This document shows, one piece after another, positions 18,376 to 27,681 of a stretch of 64,000 bases of DNA. Both the position numbers and the translations under genes were made by a program. The DNA lies in the NCBI GenBank assembly GCA_030538425.1, contig JAUNTZ010000002.1:62001-126000 (forward strand), read 5' to 3'. Numbering within the stretch: the first letter of the stretch is position 1; every line of letters starts with the position of its first letter. Under the pieces are notes generated by a model that did no database searches, was not told the origin of the DNA, and saw nothing but the letters and a program-made list of their open reading frames with translations. The DNA comes from Paracoccus sp. (in: a-proteobacteria). GTDB lineage: Bacteria; Pseudomonadota; Alphaproteobacteria; Rhodobacterales; Rhodobacteraceae.

Positions 18376-19689
18376 TTACACCATCTCAAAGATTTCTTTT
18401 TCGATATTCCAGCGACTGACCCCCATCGAGATCAGCGCCTCGGTCACCGCTCCCGTCATGGGAACCGGCCCGCAAAGCAGATGCGGCCAGTCGCGGGTGC
18501 TCTGGGGCAGATGCCGGGCCAGCATCTTGGCGTCGATCTGGCCGGTCTCGCCCTCCCAACCCTCGGGTGGCTCTTCGATGACATGGATCAATGTCAGGTT
18601 CAGCGCCTCTTGCAGATCGTCCAGCTCGGCGCGGAACGGCACCTCGTCCCAGTCCTTGTTGGCGAAAAACAGCGTCACCGGGCGGGCATCGCCGCGCGCT
18701 TTCATCGAACGCAGGTTCGACATGAAGGGCGTGATGCCAACCCCCCCGCCGACAAAGACGAACCCCTCTGCCTCAGGCGTCCGGTCAATCGAGAACACGC
18801 CATAAGGCCCGTCGAAATAGGCGATCTCGCCCGGCTTGGCCTCAACGATTTTTTTCGTATCATCGCCCAAGGCCTTGATCGACATGGTGATTTCCGGCGC
18901 GTCCTCGGGCGGTGATGAGATGGTGAAGGGATGCTCACGCAGGCCGAAGGGTGAGGCCCCCAAGGTCAGCCAGGCGAATTGGCCGGGGTTCCAGGGCCGG
19001 GGCCCGCGGCCCATCGGCGCAAAGGTCAGTGAGCGGACGCCGCCGCCCTCATCGCGGTTCTCAACCAGTCGCCACGGGTTGCGCATCTGCACAAAGGGCT
19101 TGCCGACCCGCACCCAGAGGATCAGCGCCAGCCAGCCCGCCATGATGCCCAGCATCAAGGCCCGCTTGCCCGCGCCTGCGGTCATTTCGCCCACGCCCGT
19201 GACATGCGCAAGCGCCGCCACAAAGGCAATCACGGCCAGACCCGCATGGGTGATCCGCCACCAGCCGAACTCAAACCGCAGCCATTTGCGCAGCTCCGAC
19301 AGCCCGATCAACAGGGCAAACCCGCCCATCGCCACGCGACCCGAGGTCAGCTCCCACCGCGCGGTCAGCGGGTTCAACTCACCCAGATCATCGTGAAACC
19401 AGATATAGAGGATCAGCCAATGCCCCGCGACCAGAGCGATCAGGCCCCAGGCCATCCAGCGGTGGAACTGATAGATGATGTCCGCGCCGTAAGGATAGGT
19501 CATGCGACGGAACCGGGCGGTCAGCGCGAATTGCATCCCCGCCATGGCCAGCGCGCCAAAGCCCAGACCGATCGAGAAATCGCGCAGCCAGCCGCCCCCC
19601 GCCGGGCGCGTCCCGGCCATCAGGACCAGAAACGGCAAGGCCAGCGCAAAAACCGCCAGAGAGATCCAGAACAAGGCGCGGGTCTTCAT
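18376..19689 (-). CDS. Ferric-reductase-like transmembrane flavoprotein (FAD/NAD(P)H)
   Basis: Membrane electron-transfer protein of 437 residues. The N-terminal half has about six membrane helices of the ferric reductase-like type, with possible haem-ligand histidines in YQFHRW, AGHWLIL, THAGLA and ALAHVTG. The C-terminal half is a ferredoxin-reductase module: FAD-binding REHPFTISS, then the NAD(P) site FVFVGGGVGITPFMSNLR, ending in LLCGPVPMTGAV and the aromatic-like EIFEMV tail. It may reduce iron or pass electrons from NAD(P)H through the membrane. The ATG at 19689 follows AGGAT and removes a spurious nine-residue extension. Confidence 0.88.
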   Translation of the reverse strand: MKTRALFWISLAVFALALPFLVLMAGTRPAGGGWLRDFSIGLGFGALAMAGMQFALTARFRRMTYPYGADIIYQFHRWMAWGLIALVAGHWLILYIWFHDDLGELNPLTARWELTSGRVAMGGFALLIGLSELRKWLRFEFGWWRITHAGLAVIAFVAALAHVTGVGEMTAGAGKRALMLGIMAGWLALILWVRVGKPFVQMRNPWRLVENRDEGGGVRSLTFAPMGRGPRPWNPGQFAWLTLGASPFGLREHPFTISSPPEDAPEITMSIKALGDDTKKIVEAKPGEIAYFDGPYGVFSIDRTPEAEGFVFVGGGVGITPFMSNLRSMKARGDARPVTLFFANKDWDEVPFRAELDDLQEALNLTLIHVIEEPPEGWEGETGQIDAKMLARHLPQSTRDWPHLLCGPVPMTGAVTEALISMGVSRWNIEKEIFEMV

Positions 19690-19742
19690 CGGATATCCTG
19701 CTCTATTCTGGGCCAACGTCAGCCCGCGCGCAGGGTTCCCGA

Positions 19743-20537
19743 CTATTCCCCGCGCCGCGCGTTCTCAGCCGCCTCAAGCCGCGCCTCGATCTGGCGCAGC
19801 CGGTCCAGAACCTCATTGCGATAAAGATCGGTGCGCAGGTTTTCCTCACCCTGATGCGCGTCCTGCATGGAGTTGACGATCAGACCGACCACCAGATTGA
19901 CCACCGCGAAGGTGGTGACCAGAACGAAGGGCAGGAAAAACGCCCAGGCCCATGGCATGTCGGCCATCACCTCTCGGGTGACGCCGGTGAACCAGCTGTC
20001 CAGCGTCATCACCTGAAACAGCGTCAGCGCGGATGCGCCCAGATCTCCGAACATCTGGGGATGGGCCGCGCCGAACAGCTTGGTCGCCATGACCGCGCCC
20101 ACATAAAAGATGATCCCCATCAGCAGAAAAACCGAGGCCATGCCGGGCAGGGCGGTCAGAAACCCCTCGACCACCTGCCGCAGACGCGGCGCGACCGAGA
20201 TCACCCGCAAGAGCCGCAAGATCCGCAGCGCGCGCAGCACCGACAGGCCCTGACCGCTGGGAACCAAAGCGATGCCCACGATCAGGGCGTCAAACAGGTT
20301 CCAGCCCGAGCGGAAAAAGCGCGGACCATAAGCCAGCAGCTTTGCGCCGATCTCGATCACGAAGATGGTCAGGCACAGCGCGTCAAGCGCCCGGATCAAC
20401 CCGCCCGCTTGCGCCATGGCCTGCGCCGAGGTCTCCAGCCCCAGAATCAGAGCGTTGAACAGGATCACGCCAAGGATGAAATTCGCGGTTGCGCGCCGTT
20501 CCAGAAATGCGGCGAGACTGTTGCGAAAAGCGGTCAT
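19743..20537 (-). CDS. Voltage-gated NaV-type ion channel with TLDSW filter
   Basis: Six-helix ion channel subunit of the bacterial NaV (NaChBac) family, 264 residues, working as a tetramer in the inner membrane. S4 shows the regular positive charges SVLRALRILRLLRVISVAPRLR. The pore helix and filter read FQVMTLDSWFTGV, where well-studied relatives have TLESW: the ring-forming Glu is replaced by Asp. S6 is FVLVTTFAVVNLVVGLIV, and the C-terminus has the expected coiled coil (LDRLRQIEARLEAAENA). The start at 20537 is preferred to 20567 because the extra ten residues look like leader sequence. Confidence 0.92.
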   Translation of the reverse strand: MTAFRNSLAAFLERRATANFILGVILFNALILGLETSAQAMAQAGGLIRALDALCLTIFVIEIGAKLLAYGPRFFRSGWNLFDALIVGIALVPSGQGLSVLRALRILRLLRVISVAPRLRQVVEGFLTALPGMASVFLLMGIIFYVGAVMATKLFGAAHPQMFGDLGASALTLFQVMTLDSWFTGVTREVMADMPWAWAFFLPFVLVTTFAVVNLVVGLIVNSMQDAHQGEENLRTDLYRNEVLDRLRQIEARLEAAENARRGE

Positions 20538-20572
20538 TCTTTGCCCCCGAGCGATTCGCGCCCGCATCTATC

Positions 20573-20860
20573 GCAACCGGGCTGCGCAGGGAACCTGTGA
20601 TGTCTTTTGTCGGCGTCTTTTGTGGGCAACTATCCTCGGGGGGAGGGGCCGCCCCCCCCCTGCCGCCCCGCGCGCCGTCAGCAGCGAGATTTGCGTCGAT
20701 TTTTCGCAACGGGCCCTCGCAGGAAACCGGCGATGCCCTTTTTCGGCGTCTTTTGTCGGCAAATATCCTCGGGGGGGCGGCCGCATGCCGTAGGGGGCGG
20801 AAAGCCCCCCTGCGGCCCCGCGCCTCAGCGCGCCATCAGCACCGGGATTTGCGTATCGGT
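20573..20860 (-). repeat. Tandem duplication of the uspA 3' end with its terminator region
   Basis: Two diverged copies, about 20573-20705 and 20705-20860. GATTTGCGT (last codons of the stress-protein gene, read on plus) occurs at 20846 and 20688; CGTCTTTTGT-N-GGCAA-N-TATCCTCGG occurs at 20747 and 20614; the CGCAACGGGC/CGCAACCGGGC joint marks both ends. The copy nearest the gene contains ~36 coding bases plus stop. The 25-base size difference comes from the longer GC hairpin in the proximal copy. Confidence 0.8.
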
Positions 20861-21661
20861 CAGCATATTGCGCGTCGCGCCGCCCAGAATTGCCTGACGG
20901 AACCGCGAATGGCTATAGGCGCCCATGACGATCAGATCGGCACCGATCTCAACGGCGCGATGGCTGATCATCTCGGATATCTGCGGCCTTGTGCGGGCCA
21001 GAACGGCGATCTCGGCGCGCACGCCGTGGCGGGTCAGCATCTGGCACAGCGCGCCGCCCGGGTCCGAGCGTTCCGGCCCGCTGGCCTTCGGGTCGATCAC
21101 AGTGATCTCCACCGCAGCTGCGGCTTTCAGCAGCGGCATGGCGCGGCGGACGGCCTGCATCGCCTCTTCGCTCTGGTTCCAGGCGATCAGGATCTTCTTG
21201 CCAAAGCCGCCCGGCAAGCCTTGTCCCGGAACGATCAGCACCGGGGCCGAGCCGTCAAACAGCGCGGCCTCGGTCACCGCCTCACCGTCGGGTCCGGCCT
21301 CATCGCCGTAAGGGCGGCCCATCACCACCAGATCGGAGAACCGTGCCCGCATCCCGATCAGGTTGGTCAGCCCGCCGACATGGGCGACCGCGCTTTCGAC
21401 CGACCAGCGGATATCCTCTGCCTCAAGCCGGGCGCGGGTGGCGCGTTCGAGTTCCTCTGCCATCTGCATGGAACGGTCGATGCTTTCCTGAAACACATGC
21501 GCCGAGGCCCCGGCATAATAATAGCCGGTCTGCGCGTGATCGACGCCCAGACAGAACACGTCCAGATGCGCGTCGCGGTCCCGCGCCACGTCAATCGCGG
21601 CCTGCAACAGCTGATCCTGACCGGCGCCGGTCAGCACGGTTAAAATCGTCTTGTAGCCCAT
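20825..21661 (-). CDS. Universal stress protein with two tandem Usp domains
   Basis: 278 residues made of two UspA folds (about 1-140 and 150-278). The first starts GYKTILTVLTG; the second contains KKILIAWNQSEEAMQAVRRAMP and ends with the nucleotide-binding pattern VMGAYSHSRFRQAILGGATRNMLTDTQIPVLM (G-2X-G-9X-G type), so ATP binding is likely in the second domain only. It is divergent from ccoN and shares the FNR box at 21724, implying co-regulation with oxygen limitation. Of two adjacent ATGs, the second (21661) is better spaced from GGAGG. Confidence 0.9.
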   Translation of the reverse strand: MGYKTILTVLTGAGQDQLLQAAIDVARDRDAHLDVFCLGVDHAQTGYYYAGASAHVFQESIDRSMQMAEELERATRARLEAEDIRWSVESAVAHVGGLTNLIGMRARFSDLVVMGRPYGDEAGPDGEAVTEAALFDGSAPVLIVPGQGLPGGFGKKILIAWNQSEEAMQAVRRAMPLLKAAAAVEITVIDPKASGPERSDPGGALCQMLTRHGVRAEIAVLARTRPQISEMISHRAVEIGADLIVMGAYSHSRFRQAILGGATRNMLTDTQIPVLMAR

Positions 21662-21723
21662 CATCGCCTCCGATCGCGTCCTTCGCGTTCCGACTATCCT
21701 ATGTGGGCCGGGGTCGATTTTAC

Positions 21724-21737
21724 TTGATGCAGATCAA
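21724..21737. promoter_or_regulatory. FNR/FnrL box between uspA and ccoN
   Basis: TTGATGCAGATCAA is a perfect match to the FNR consensus TTGAT-N4-ATCAA. It lies 63 bases before the stress-protein start and 105 bases before ccoN, so one palindromic site can serve both directions. It predicts low-oxygen activation of the cbb3 operon. Confidence 0.9.
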
Positions 21738-21841
21738 GGTTTCGTGTTCGCGAGACGCATAGACGGAACAGGCCGGTCGTCCGGTTCGCCGCGTTTGGCG
21801 AATCGTCGCGTGCCGGGCCTTGCGAGATAGGGACAGAGAAA

Positions 21842-23446
21842 ATGTCGGATTACGTTAAGCTGATCGTGCTTGGCCTGATCACGGTGCTTGCCGCGATTGC
21901 AGCCAATTACGGGCGGGATCTGGCCTATATGGTCAATATGCTGACCATCATGGCGGCCGCCGGGATCACCTTTGTTTATGTGCTGCGCCGCGCCGATGAG
22001 CCGCGCCTGGCCGTGAATGAGGGCGAATATATGGACGGGGTCGTCCGTGCGGGGGTGATTGCCACCGCGCTTTGGGGCGTCGTGGGCTTTCTGGTGGGCG
22101 TGGTCATCGCGTTCCAGCTGGCCTTTCCGGTGCTCAACTTCTCTGAGCTGACGCAAGGTTACACCAATTTCGGCCGGCTGCGCCCGCTGCATACCTCGGC
22201 GGTGATCTTCGCCTTTGGGGGCAACGCGCTGATCGCGACCTCGTTCTATATCGTGCAGCGCACCTCGGCGGCGCGGCTCTGGGGTGGCAACACGGCGTGG
22301 TTCGTGTTCTGGGGCTATCAGCTGTTCATCGTGCTGGCCGCGACCGGCTATGTTCTGGGTGCCACGCAGGGCAAGGAATATGCCGAGCCCGAATGGCTGG
22401 TGGACTGGTGGCTGACGGTCGTCTGGCTGGCCTATCTGGCCGTGTTCCTGGGCACCGTGATCAAGCGCCGTGAGCCGCATATCTATGTCGCGAACTGGTT
22501 CTTCCTGGCCTTTATCGTGACCATTGCCATGCTGCATGTGGTCAATAACCTGTCGCTGCCGGTCAGCCTGTTCGGCTCAAAATCGGTGCAGCTCTTCGCC
22601 GGAGTGCAGGACGCCATGGTGCAATGGTGGTATGGCCATAACGCGGTGGGCTTCTTCCTGACCGCAGGCTTCCTTGGGATGATGTATTACTTCATCCCGA
22701 AACAGGCCGAGCGCCCGGTCTATAGCTACAAGCTGTCGATCATCCACTTCTGGGCGCTGATCTTCATGTATATCTGGGCCGGTCCGCACCACCTGCATTA
22801 TACGGCTTTGCCTGACTGGGCCTCGACGCTTGGCATGGTGTTCTCGGTCATGCTGTGGATGCCGTCCTGGGGGGGCATGATCAACGGTCTGATGACGCTT
22901 TCGGGCGCATGGGACAAGCTGCGCACCGATCCGGTGATCCGCATGATGGTGATCGCGGTGGGCTTCTACGGGATGGCCACCTTCGAAGGCCCGATGATGT
23001 CGATCAAGGCGGTCAACAGCCTGTCGCACTATACCGACTGGACCATCGGCCACGTCCATTCCGGCGCGCTTGGCTGGAACGGGATGATCACCTTCGGCGC
23101 GCTTTACTATCTGGTGCCGCGCCTCTGGGGTCGTGAGCGCCTCTATAGCCTCAGCCTGGTCAGCTGGCATTTCTGGCTGGCGACCATCGGGATCGTGCTT
23201 TACGCCGCCTCGATGTGGGTGACCGGCATCATGGAGGGCCTGATGTGGCGCGAGGTCGATGCGCAGGGCTATCTGGTCTATCAGTTCGCCGACACGGTTG
23301 CGCCGAAATTCCCGATGTATGTGGTGCGCGCACTTGGCGGGACGCTGTTCCTGACCGGCGGTCTGATCATGTGCTATAACCTTTGGGCCACCGTCGCCAA
23401 ACAGCCGCGCAAAGCACCGCTGCGCGTGGCCGTTCCGGCCGAGTAA
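21842..23446 (+). CDS. ccoN: Cytochrome c oxidase cbb3-type, subunit I
   Basis: Catalytic subunit of the high-affinity cbb3 terminal oxidase in the inner membrane; reduces O2 to water at the haem b3-CuB centre and pumps protons. 534 residues with twelve or more membrane helices. Metal ligands are visible in context: [10 protein letters not shown] (haem b), [12 protein letters not shown] and [14 protein letters not shown] (CuB His residues), and [14 protein letters not shown] (b3/b ligands). First gene of ccoNOQP; 12 bases before ccoO. Confidence 0.98.
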   Translation: MSDYVKLIVLGLITVLAAIAANYGRDLAYMVNMLTIMAAAGITFVYVLRRADEPRLAVNEGEYMDGVVRAGVIATALWGVVGFLVGVVIAFQLAFPVLNFSELTQGYTNFGRLRPLHTSAVIFAFGGNALIATSFYIVQRTSAARLWGGNTAWFVFWGYQLFIVLAATGYVLGATQGKEYAEPEWLVDWWLTVVWLAYLAVFLGTVIKRREPHIYVANWFFLAFIVTIAMLHVVNNLSLPVSLFGSKSVQLFAGVQDAMVQWWYGHNAVGFFLTAGFLGMMYYFIPKQAERPVYSYKLSIIHFWALIFMYIWAGPHHLHYTALPDWASTLGMVFSVMLWMPSWGGMINGLMTLSGAWDKLRTDPVIRMMVIAVGFYGMATFEGPMMSIKAVNSLSHYTDWTIGHVHSGALGWNGMITFGALYYLVPRLWGRERLYSLSLVSWHFWLATIGIVLYAASMWVTGIMEGLMWREVDAQGYLVYQFADTVAPKFPMYVVRALGGTLFLTGGLIMCYNLWATVAKQPRKAPLRVAVPAE

Positions 23447-23458
23447 TGGGGGATCACA

Positions 23459-24187
23459 ATGAAAATCCTTGATAAACACAAGATCCTTGAAAAGAACGCG
23501 ACGCTTCTGCTTGTCTGTTCCTTTCTGGTCGTGACCATTGGCGGCGTGGTTGAGATTGCGCCCCTGTTCTACCTGCAAAACACCATCGAGCCGGTTGAGG
23601 GCGTGCGCCCCTACACGCCGCTGGAGCTGACCGGACGCGACATCTATATCCGTGAGGGTTGCTATACCTGCCACAGCCAGATGATCCGCCCGATGCGCGA
23701 TGAGGTCGAACGCTATGGCCATTACAGTCTGGCGGCGGAATCGATGTATGACCACCCGTTCCAATGGGGGTCCAAGCGCACCGGGCCGGATCTGGCCCGT
23801 GTGGGCGGGCGGATCACCGATGAATGGCATGTCCGCCATCTGGTGAACCCGCAAGCTGTGGTGCCGTCCTCGATCATGCCGTCATACGGCTATCTGCTGA
23901 ACCGCCCGATCACCGCGCAATATATCGAGGATCGGCTGGTCGCAGACCGCCGCGTCGGCGTGCCCTACACCGATGAGATGATCGAGAATGCGCGCGTCGA
24001 TTTCGCCTCGCAGGCCGACCCGTTCGGCGATCCGGGCCTGCAAGAGCGTTATCCGGGCGCACAGCAGCGCAAGTTCGATGGTCAGGCCGGCGGCCCGATC
24101 ACCGAGATGGACGCTCTGGTGGCCTATCTTCAGGTTCTGGGCACGATGGTCGATTTCTCGACCTATCAGCCCGACCCGACGCGATAG
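23459..24187 (+). CDS. ccoO: Cytochrome c oxidase cbb3-type, subunit II (mono-haem)
   Basis: Membrane-anchored c-type cytochrome passing electrons to CcoN. 242 residues: an N-terminal helix ([19 protein letters not shown]), then a periplasmic domain with one haem c site CYTCH starting at residue 68 in [23 protein letters not shown], and a distal Met ligand probably in [10 protein letters not shown]. Lies between ccoN and ccoQ in the same operon. Confidence 0.98.
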   Translation: MKILDKHKILEKNATLLLVCSFLVVTIGGVVEIAPLFYLQNTIEPVEGVRPYTPLELTGRDIYIREGCYTCHSQMIRPMRDEVERYGHYSLAAESMYDHPFQWGSKRTGPDLARVGGRITDEWHVRHLVNPQAVVPSSIMPSYGYLLNRPITAQYIEDRLVADRRVGVPYTDEMIENARVDFASQADPFGDPGLQERYPGAQQRKFDGQAGGPITEMDALVAYLQVLGTMVDFSTYQPDPTR

Positions 24188-24196
24188 GGGGGCTTG

Positions 24197-24394
24197 ATGG
24201 AACTTTATACCGCGCTTCGGGCCTTTGCCGACAGCTGGATGCTTTTGGCGCTGACGCTGATCTTTGTCGGGGTGGTGTTCTTCGTGTTCCGCCCCGGCGC
24301 GACAGCCCTGCAACGTGATGCCGCCAACAGCATCTTCCGCAACGAAAAACGCCCCGCCCCGCCGGTGGAGCCTGTGGAAAGGGAGGCCAAGTGA
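24197..24394 (+). CDS. ccoQ: cbb3 oxidase accessory subunit CcoQ
   Basis: Small single-span protein of 65 residues ([17 protein letters not shown] followed by a helix ending FFVFRPGA, then a hydrophilic tail). CcoQ stabilises the cbb3 complex in related bacteria. An in-frame TTG at 24194 is ignored in favour of the ATG. The stop overlaps the ccoP start by one base (TGATG). Confidence 0.93.
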   Translation: MELYTALRAFADSWMLLALTLIFVGVVFFVFRPGATALQRDAANSIFRNEKRPAPPVEPVEREAK

Positions 24395-25455
24395 TGGCCG
24401 ACAACGAAAACAAGAACGGTCCTGACGACCACGATAGCCCCCAGAACCCCGATAACCGCATCGAGGTCGAACGCCAGGCCGCCGACCGTGAGCATCAGGC
24501 CGATATTCTGGCCCAACCCGCCGGTGAGGAACAGGGCAAGGATCTGCACGATCCGATCCCGAAATCGCAGACGCAGCGCGTCACCCGCCGCCGGATCGGC
24601 AAGAATGTGGTCGAGGTCAAATCGACCGGCCATAGCTGGGACGGGATCGAGGAATATGACAACCCGCTGCCGCGTTGGTGGCTTTGGGTGTTCTATGCCA
24701 CGATCATCTGGTCGATCGGCTATATGATTGCCTATCCCGCGATTCCGCTGATCAATGGCGCGACCCAAGGCGTGCTTGGCACCAATTATCGCAAGGAAGT
24801 GGCCGCCGAGATCACCCGCTATAATGAGGCCAACGCCCCCGTGCAGGCGCGTCTGGTTGAGGTCGGGCTGAACGACATCGGCACCGATCCTGAACTTGAC
24901 GGCTATGCCCGCAATGCGGGCCGGGCGATCTTCGGGACCTGGTGCGCGCAATGTCACGGTGCCGGTGGCGGCGGCGCGGTGGGCTTCCCCTCGCTGGTGG
25001 ATGATGACTGGCTGTTCGGTGGCACGATGGAGGATCTCCATCTGACCATTCAGCACGGCATCAGCGACCCCGTGGACCCCGCGACCCGCTTCTCTGAGAT
25101 GACCGCCTTTGGCGGCCCGAACGGGGTGCTGAGCAACACTGAGATCGACGATGTGGTCCATTACGTCTTGCAGATTTCGGGCCAGAACCATGACGCGGCG
25201 CGGGCTGCGGCGGGTGAGCCGCTGTTTGCGGATAACTGCACCGCCTGCCACGGCCCGGACGGGACCGGCGACCGGATGCAGGGCGCGCCGAACCTCACGG
25301 ATGCGATCTGGATCTGGGGCGGTGACGCCGCGAGCTTGCGTGAGACCATCCACAACGGCCGCAACGGCGTCATGCCGTCCTGGAATGAGCGCCTGACCGA
25401 GGCCGAGATTCGCGCCGTCACCCATTACGTTCACGGGCTTGGCGGGGGCGAATAA
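24394..25455 (+). CDS. ccoP: Cytochrome c oxidase cbb3-type, subunit III (di-haem)
   Basis: Di-haem c subunit that accepts electrons from soluble cytochromes. 353 residues: an unusually long hydrophilic N-terminus rich in Asp/Asn/Pro (about 75 residues), one membrane helix ([20 protein letters not shown]), then two cytochrome c folds with CAQCH at residue 184 and CTACH at residue 282. The end [10 protein letters not shown] is typical. Last structural gene of the operon; followed by GC-rich hairpins before the ccoG FNR box. Confidence 0.97.
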   Translation: MADNENKNGPDDHDSPQNPDNRIEVERQAADREHQADILAQPAGEEQGKDLHDPIPKSQTQRVTRRRIGKNVVEVKSTGHSWDGIEEYDNPLPRWWLWVFYATIIWSIGYMIAYPAIPLINGATQGVLGTNYRKEVAAEITRYNEANAPVQARLVEVGLNDIGTDPELDGYARNAGRAIFGTWCAQCHGAGGGGAVGFPSLVDDDWLFGGTMEDLHLTIQHGISDPVDPATRFSEMTAFGGPNGVLSNTEIDDVVHYVLQISGQNHDAARAAAGEPLFADNCTACHGPDGTGDRMQGAPNLTDAIWIWGGDAASLRETIHNGRNGVMPSWNERLTEAEIRAVTHYVHGLGGGE

Positions 25456-25503
25456 CCCCCGCCCGGCCCCGGAATCCCGGTGCGCTTGCGTGCCGGGGTC
25501 TCG

Positions 25504-25544
25504 CCGCCCCCCCATCCTGTTCGCGCGTTTCCTTGGGGGGGCGG
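25504..25544. terminator. Perfect 10-bp GC hairpin after ccoP
   Basis: CCGCCCCCCC (25504-25513) pairs with GGGGGGGCGG (25535-25544) around a 21-base loop, 48 bases after the ccoP stop and before the second FNR box. Probably ends the ccoNOQP transcript and insulates ccoGHIS. The remaining ~140 bases up to the FNR box show no further feature. Confidence 0.55.
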
Positions 25545-25682
25545 TGTTGCCATTCTGGCAGATTTTCAGACGCGCTTGAATACCCGGCGCGCCCCCGGCA
25601 CGTTGGGTCTTTTCATGCCGCATCCTCGCGTCATTGCGCCGCATGGGCGCGGCACGGCGCGGGTGTTATCAGGCCAGTTCTT

Positions 25683-25696
25683 TTGATACAGATCAA
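25683..25696. promoter_or_regulatory. FNR/FnrL box upstream of ccoG
   Basis: TTGATACAGATCAA is a perfect TTGAT-N4-ATCAA palindrome 55 bases before ccoG. It implies that the assembly operon has its own oxygen-regulated promoter in addition to any read-through from ccoNOQP. Confidence 0.9.
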
Positions 25697-25751
25697 CGAA
25701 GCCCCATCAGGGCAGGTCTAAATCAGGCTTTGCGCGAACAAGGAACCTGTC

Positions 25752-27203
25752 ATGTCCTCACCCGATACCGACCCGCCCAGCTTGTATGCCAAGCGTGAGC
25801 CGATCTTTCCCAAGGCCGTCAACGGCTGGTTCAGGCGCCTGAAATGGGTGATCCTGGGGATCACGCTGGCGATTTACTATATCACGCCATGGATTCGCTG
25901 GGATCGCGGGCCGGGCATGCCCGATCAGGCGGTTCTGGTCGATCTGGCGCATCGGCGGTTCTTCTTCTTCTTCATCGAGATCTGGCCGCATGAATTCTAT
26001 TTCGTCGCGGGCCTTCTGGTCATGGCGGGGCTTGGCCTGTTCCTGTTCACCTCGGCGCTTGGCAGGGTCTGGTGCGGCTATGCCTGCCCGCAAACCGTCT
26101 GGACCGACCTTTTCCTTCTGGTCGAGCGCAAGGTTGAGGGCGACCGCAACAACCAGATCCGCCTGCTGCGGCAGAAATGGGATGCGCAGAAAATCCGGCT
26201 GCGGCTGACCAAATGGTCGCTCTGGCTGCTGATCGGCCTGCTGACCGGCGGCGCATGGGTGTTCTACTTCACCGACGCGCCGACGCTGTTGCGCAACCTC
26301 TTCACCGGAGAGGCGCATCCGGTCGCCTACACCACCATCGCCATCATGACCGCGACGACCTTCTTCTTTGGCGGTTTCGCGCGCGAACAGATCTGTATCT
26401 ATGCCTGCCCATGGCCTCGGATTCAGGCCGCGATGATGGATGAGGACACGCTGACCGTGGCTTACCGCGAATGGCGCGGTGAGCCGCGCGGCAAGATCGG
26501 GCGCGGTGAGGCCACGAAATCCGATGGCGGGGTCAAGGGCGATTGCATCGACTGCATGGCTTGCGTCAATGTCTGCCCGATGGGGATCGACATTCGCGAC
26601 GGGCAGCAGATGGAATGCATCACCTGCGCTTTGTGCATCGACGCCTGCGATGAGATCATGGACCGCATCGGCAAACCGCGCGGGCTGATCGACTATATGG
26701 CGCTGAAGGATGAGACGGCGGAACGCGCGGGCAACGCGCCGGTGCCGGTCTGGCGCCATATCCTGCGCCCGCGCACGATGCTCTATTTCGGGCTCTGGTC
26801 GCTGATCGGGGTGGGGCTGGTGGTGGCGCTGTTCATGCGCTCACCCTTCGATCTGACCATCTCGCCGGTGCGCAACCCGCTTTTCGTGACCATGTCGGAC
26901 GGCTCGATCCGCAACACCTATGAGCTGCGGCTGCGCAACAAACAGCATGAACAGCGCAGCTTTGCCATCTCGGCGCAGGTGGACGGCACCCCGCTTGACC
27001 CCGGAATGCTGAGCATCGAGGGCGAGGCGGGTGCGCAAACCGATGTCGCAGCCGACCTCACCCAGCTTGTGCGCATCTATGTGACTGCGCCCGCAGGCAG
27101 CCCGCTTGCGACCCGTTCGGCGACGGGCCTGCGTTTCTATGTCGAGGATCTGGCCACCGGGCAGATCGAATCCGTGGCCAGCCTGTTCAACGGCCCGAAC
27201 TGA
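25752..27203 (+). CDS. ccoG: cbb3 oxidase assembly protein CcoG (copper reductase/ferredoxin-like)
   Basis: Membrane protein with two [4Fe-4S] clusters, implicated in reducing copper for cbb3 assembly. 483 residues with four or five membrane helices. CGYACPQTVW and CIYACPWPRIQ lie near the membrane; the ferredoxin domain reads CIDCMACVNVCPMGID and CITCALCIDACDEIM. The C-terminal ~110 residues form a periplasmic Ig-like domain. First gene of ccoGHIS, directly behind an FNR box; ccoH begins 11 bases downstream. Confidence 0.97.
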   Translation: MSSPDTDPPSLYAKREPIFPKAVNGWFRRLKWVILGITLAIYYITPWIRWDRGPGMPDQAVLVDLAHRRFFFFFIEIWPHEFYFVAGLLVMAGLGLFLFTSALGRVWCGYACPQTVWTDLFLLVERKVEGDRNNQIRLLRQKWDAQKIRLRLTKWSLWLLIGLLTGGAWVFYFTDAPTLLRNLFTGEAHPVAYTTIAIMTATTFFFGGFAREQICIYACPWPRIQAAMMDEDTLTVAYREWRGEPRGKIGRGEATKSDGGVKGDCIDCMACVNVCPMGIDIRDGQQMECITCALCIDACDEIMDRIGKPRGLIDYMALKDETAERAGNAPVPVWRHILRPRTMLYFGLWSLIGVGLVVALFMRSPFDLTISPVRNPLFVTMSDGSIRNTYELRLRNKQHEQRSFAISAQVDGTPLDPGMLSIEGEAGAQTDVAADLTQLVRIYVTAPAGSPLATRSATGLRFYVEDLATGQIESVASLFNGPN

Positions 27204-27213
27204 GGAGAGCGCG

Positions 27214-27678
27214 ATGAAACGCGAACTGACCGGCCGGCATGTTCTGGCGATTGCGCTTGGCGCTTTTGGCACGATTATCGTGGTGAATCTGGTGATGGCC
27301 TATTTCGCGGTCAGCAGCTTTCCGGGGCTGGAGGTGCGCAATTCTTACGTTGCCTCGCAAAGTTTCGACCGCGACCGCGCCGCGCAAGAGGCCTTGGGCT
27401 GGACCGCGCGCCCGGCTTACGAAAATGGCCATATCTCGCTTTGGCTGGCCGATGCGACAGGCGCGCCCGCCCGCGCCTCGGATGTGGTTGTGACCCTTGG
27501 CCGGCCCACCCATGGCCGCGATGATGTGACGCCCGCGCTGCATTATGAGGGCGGGCTGTGGACGGGCGCGGTCGATCTGGCGCCCGGCGCATGGGTCGCC
27601 CAGATCCGCGCGACCGCGCCCGATGGCACCGAGTTCCGTCAGCGCATCGACAGCTACCCCGGAAACCGTGTGAACTGA
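27214..27678 (+). CDS. ccoH: cbb3 oxidase assembly protein CcoH (FixH family)
   Basis: 154 residues: N-terminal membrane helix (HVLAIALGAFGTIIVVNLVM), the FPGLEVRNSYVASQSFDRDRAAQEALGW segment typical of FixH, and a periplasmic beta-rich domain. CcoH joins CcoN during complex assembly. GAGGAGAGCG supports the ATG. Second gene of the assembly operon; ccoI follows after three bases. Confidence 0.95.
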   Translation: MKRELTGRHVLAIALGAFGTIIVVNLVMAYFAVSSFPGLEVRNSYVASQSFDRDRAAQEALGWTARPAYENGHISLWLADATGAPARASDVVVTLGRPTHGRDDVTPALHYEGGLWTGAVDLAPGAWVAQIRATAPDGTEFRQRIDSYPGNRVN

Positions 27679-27681
27679 GCC

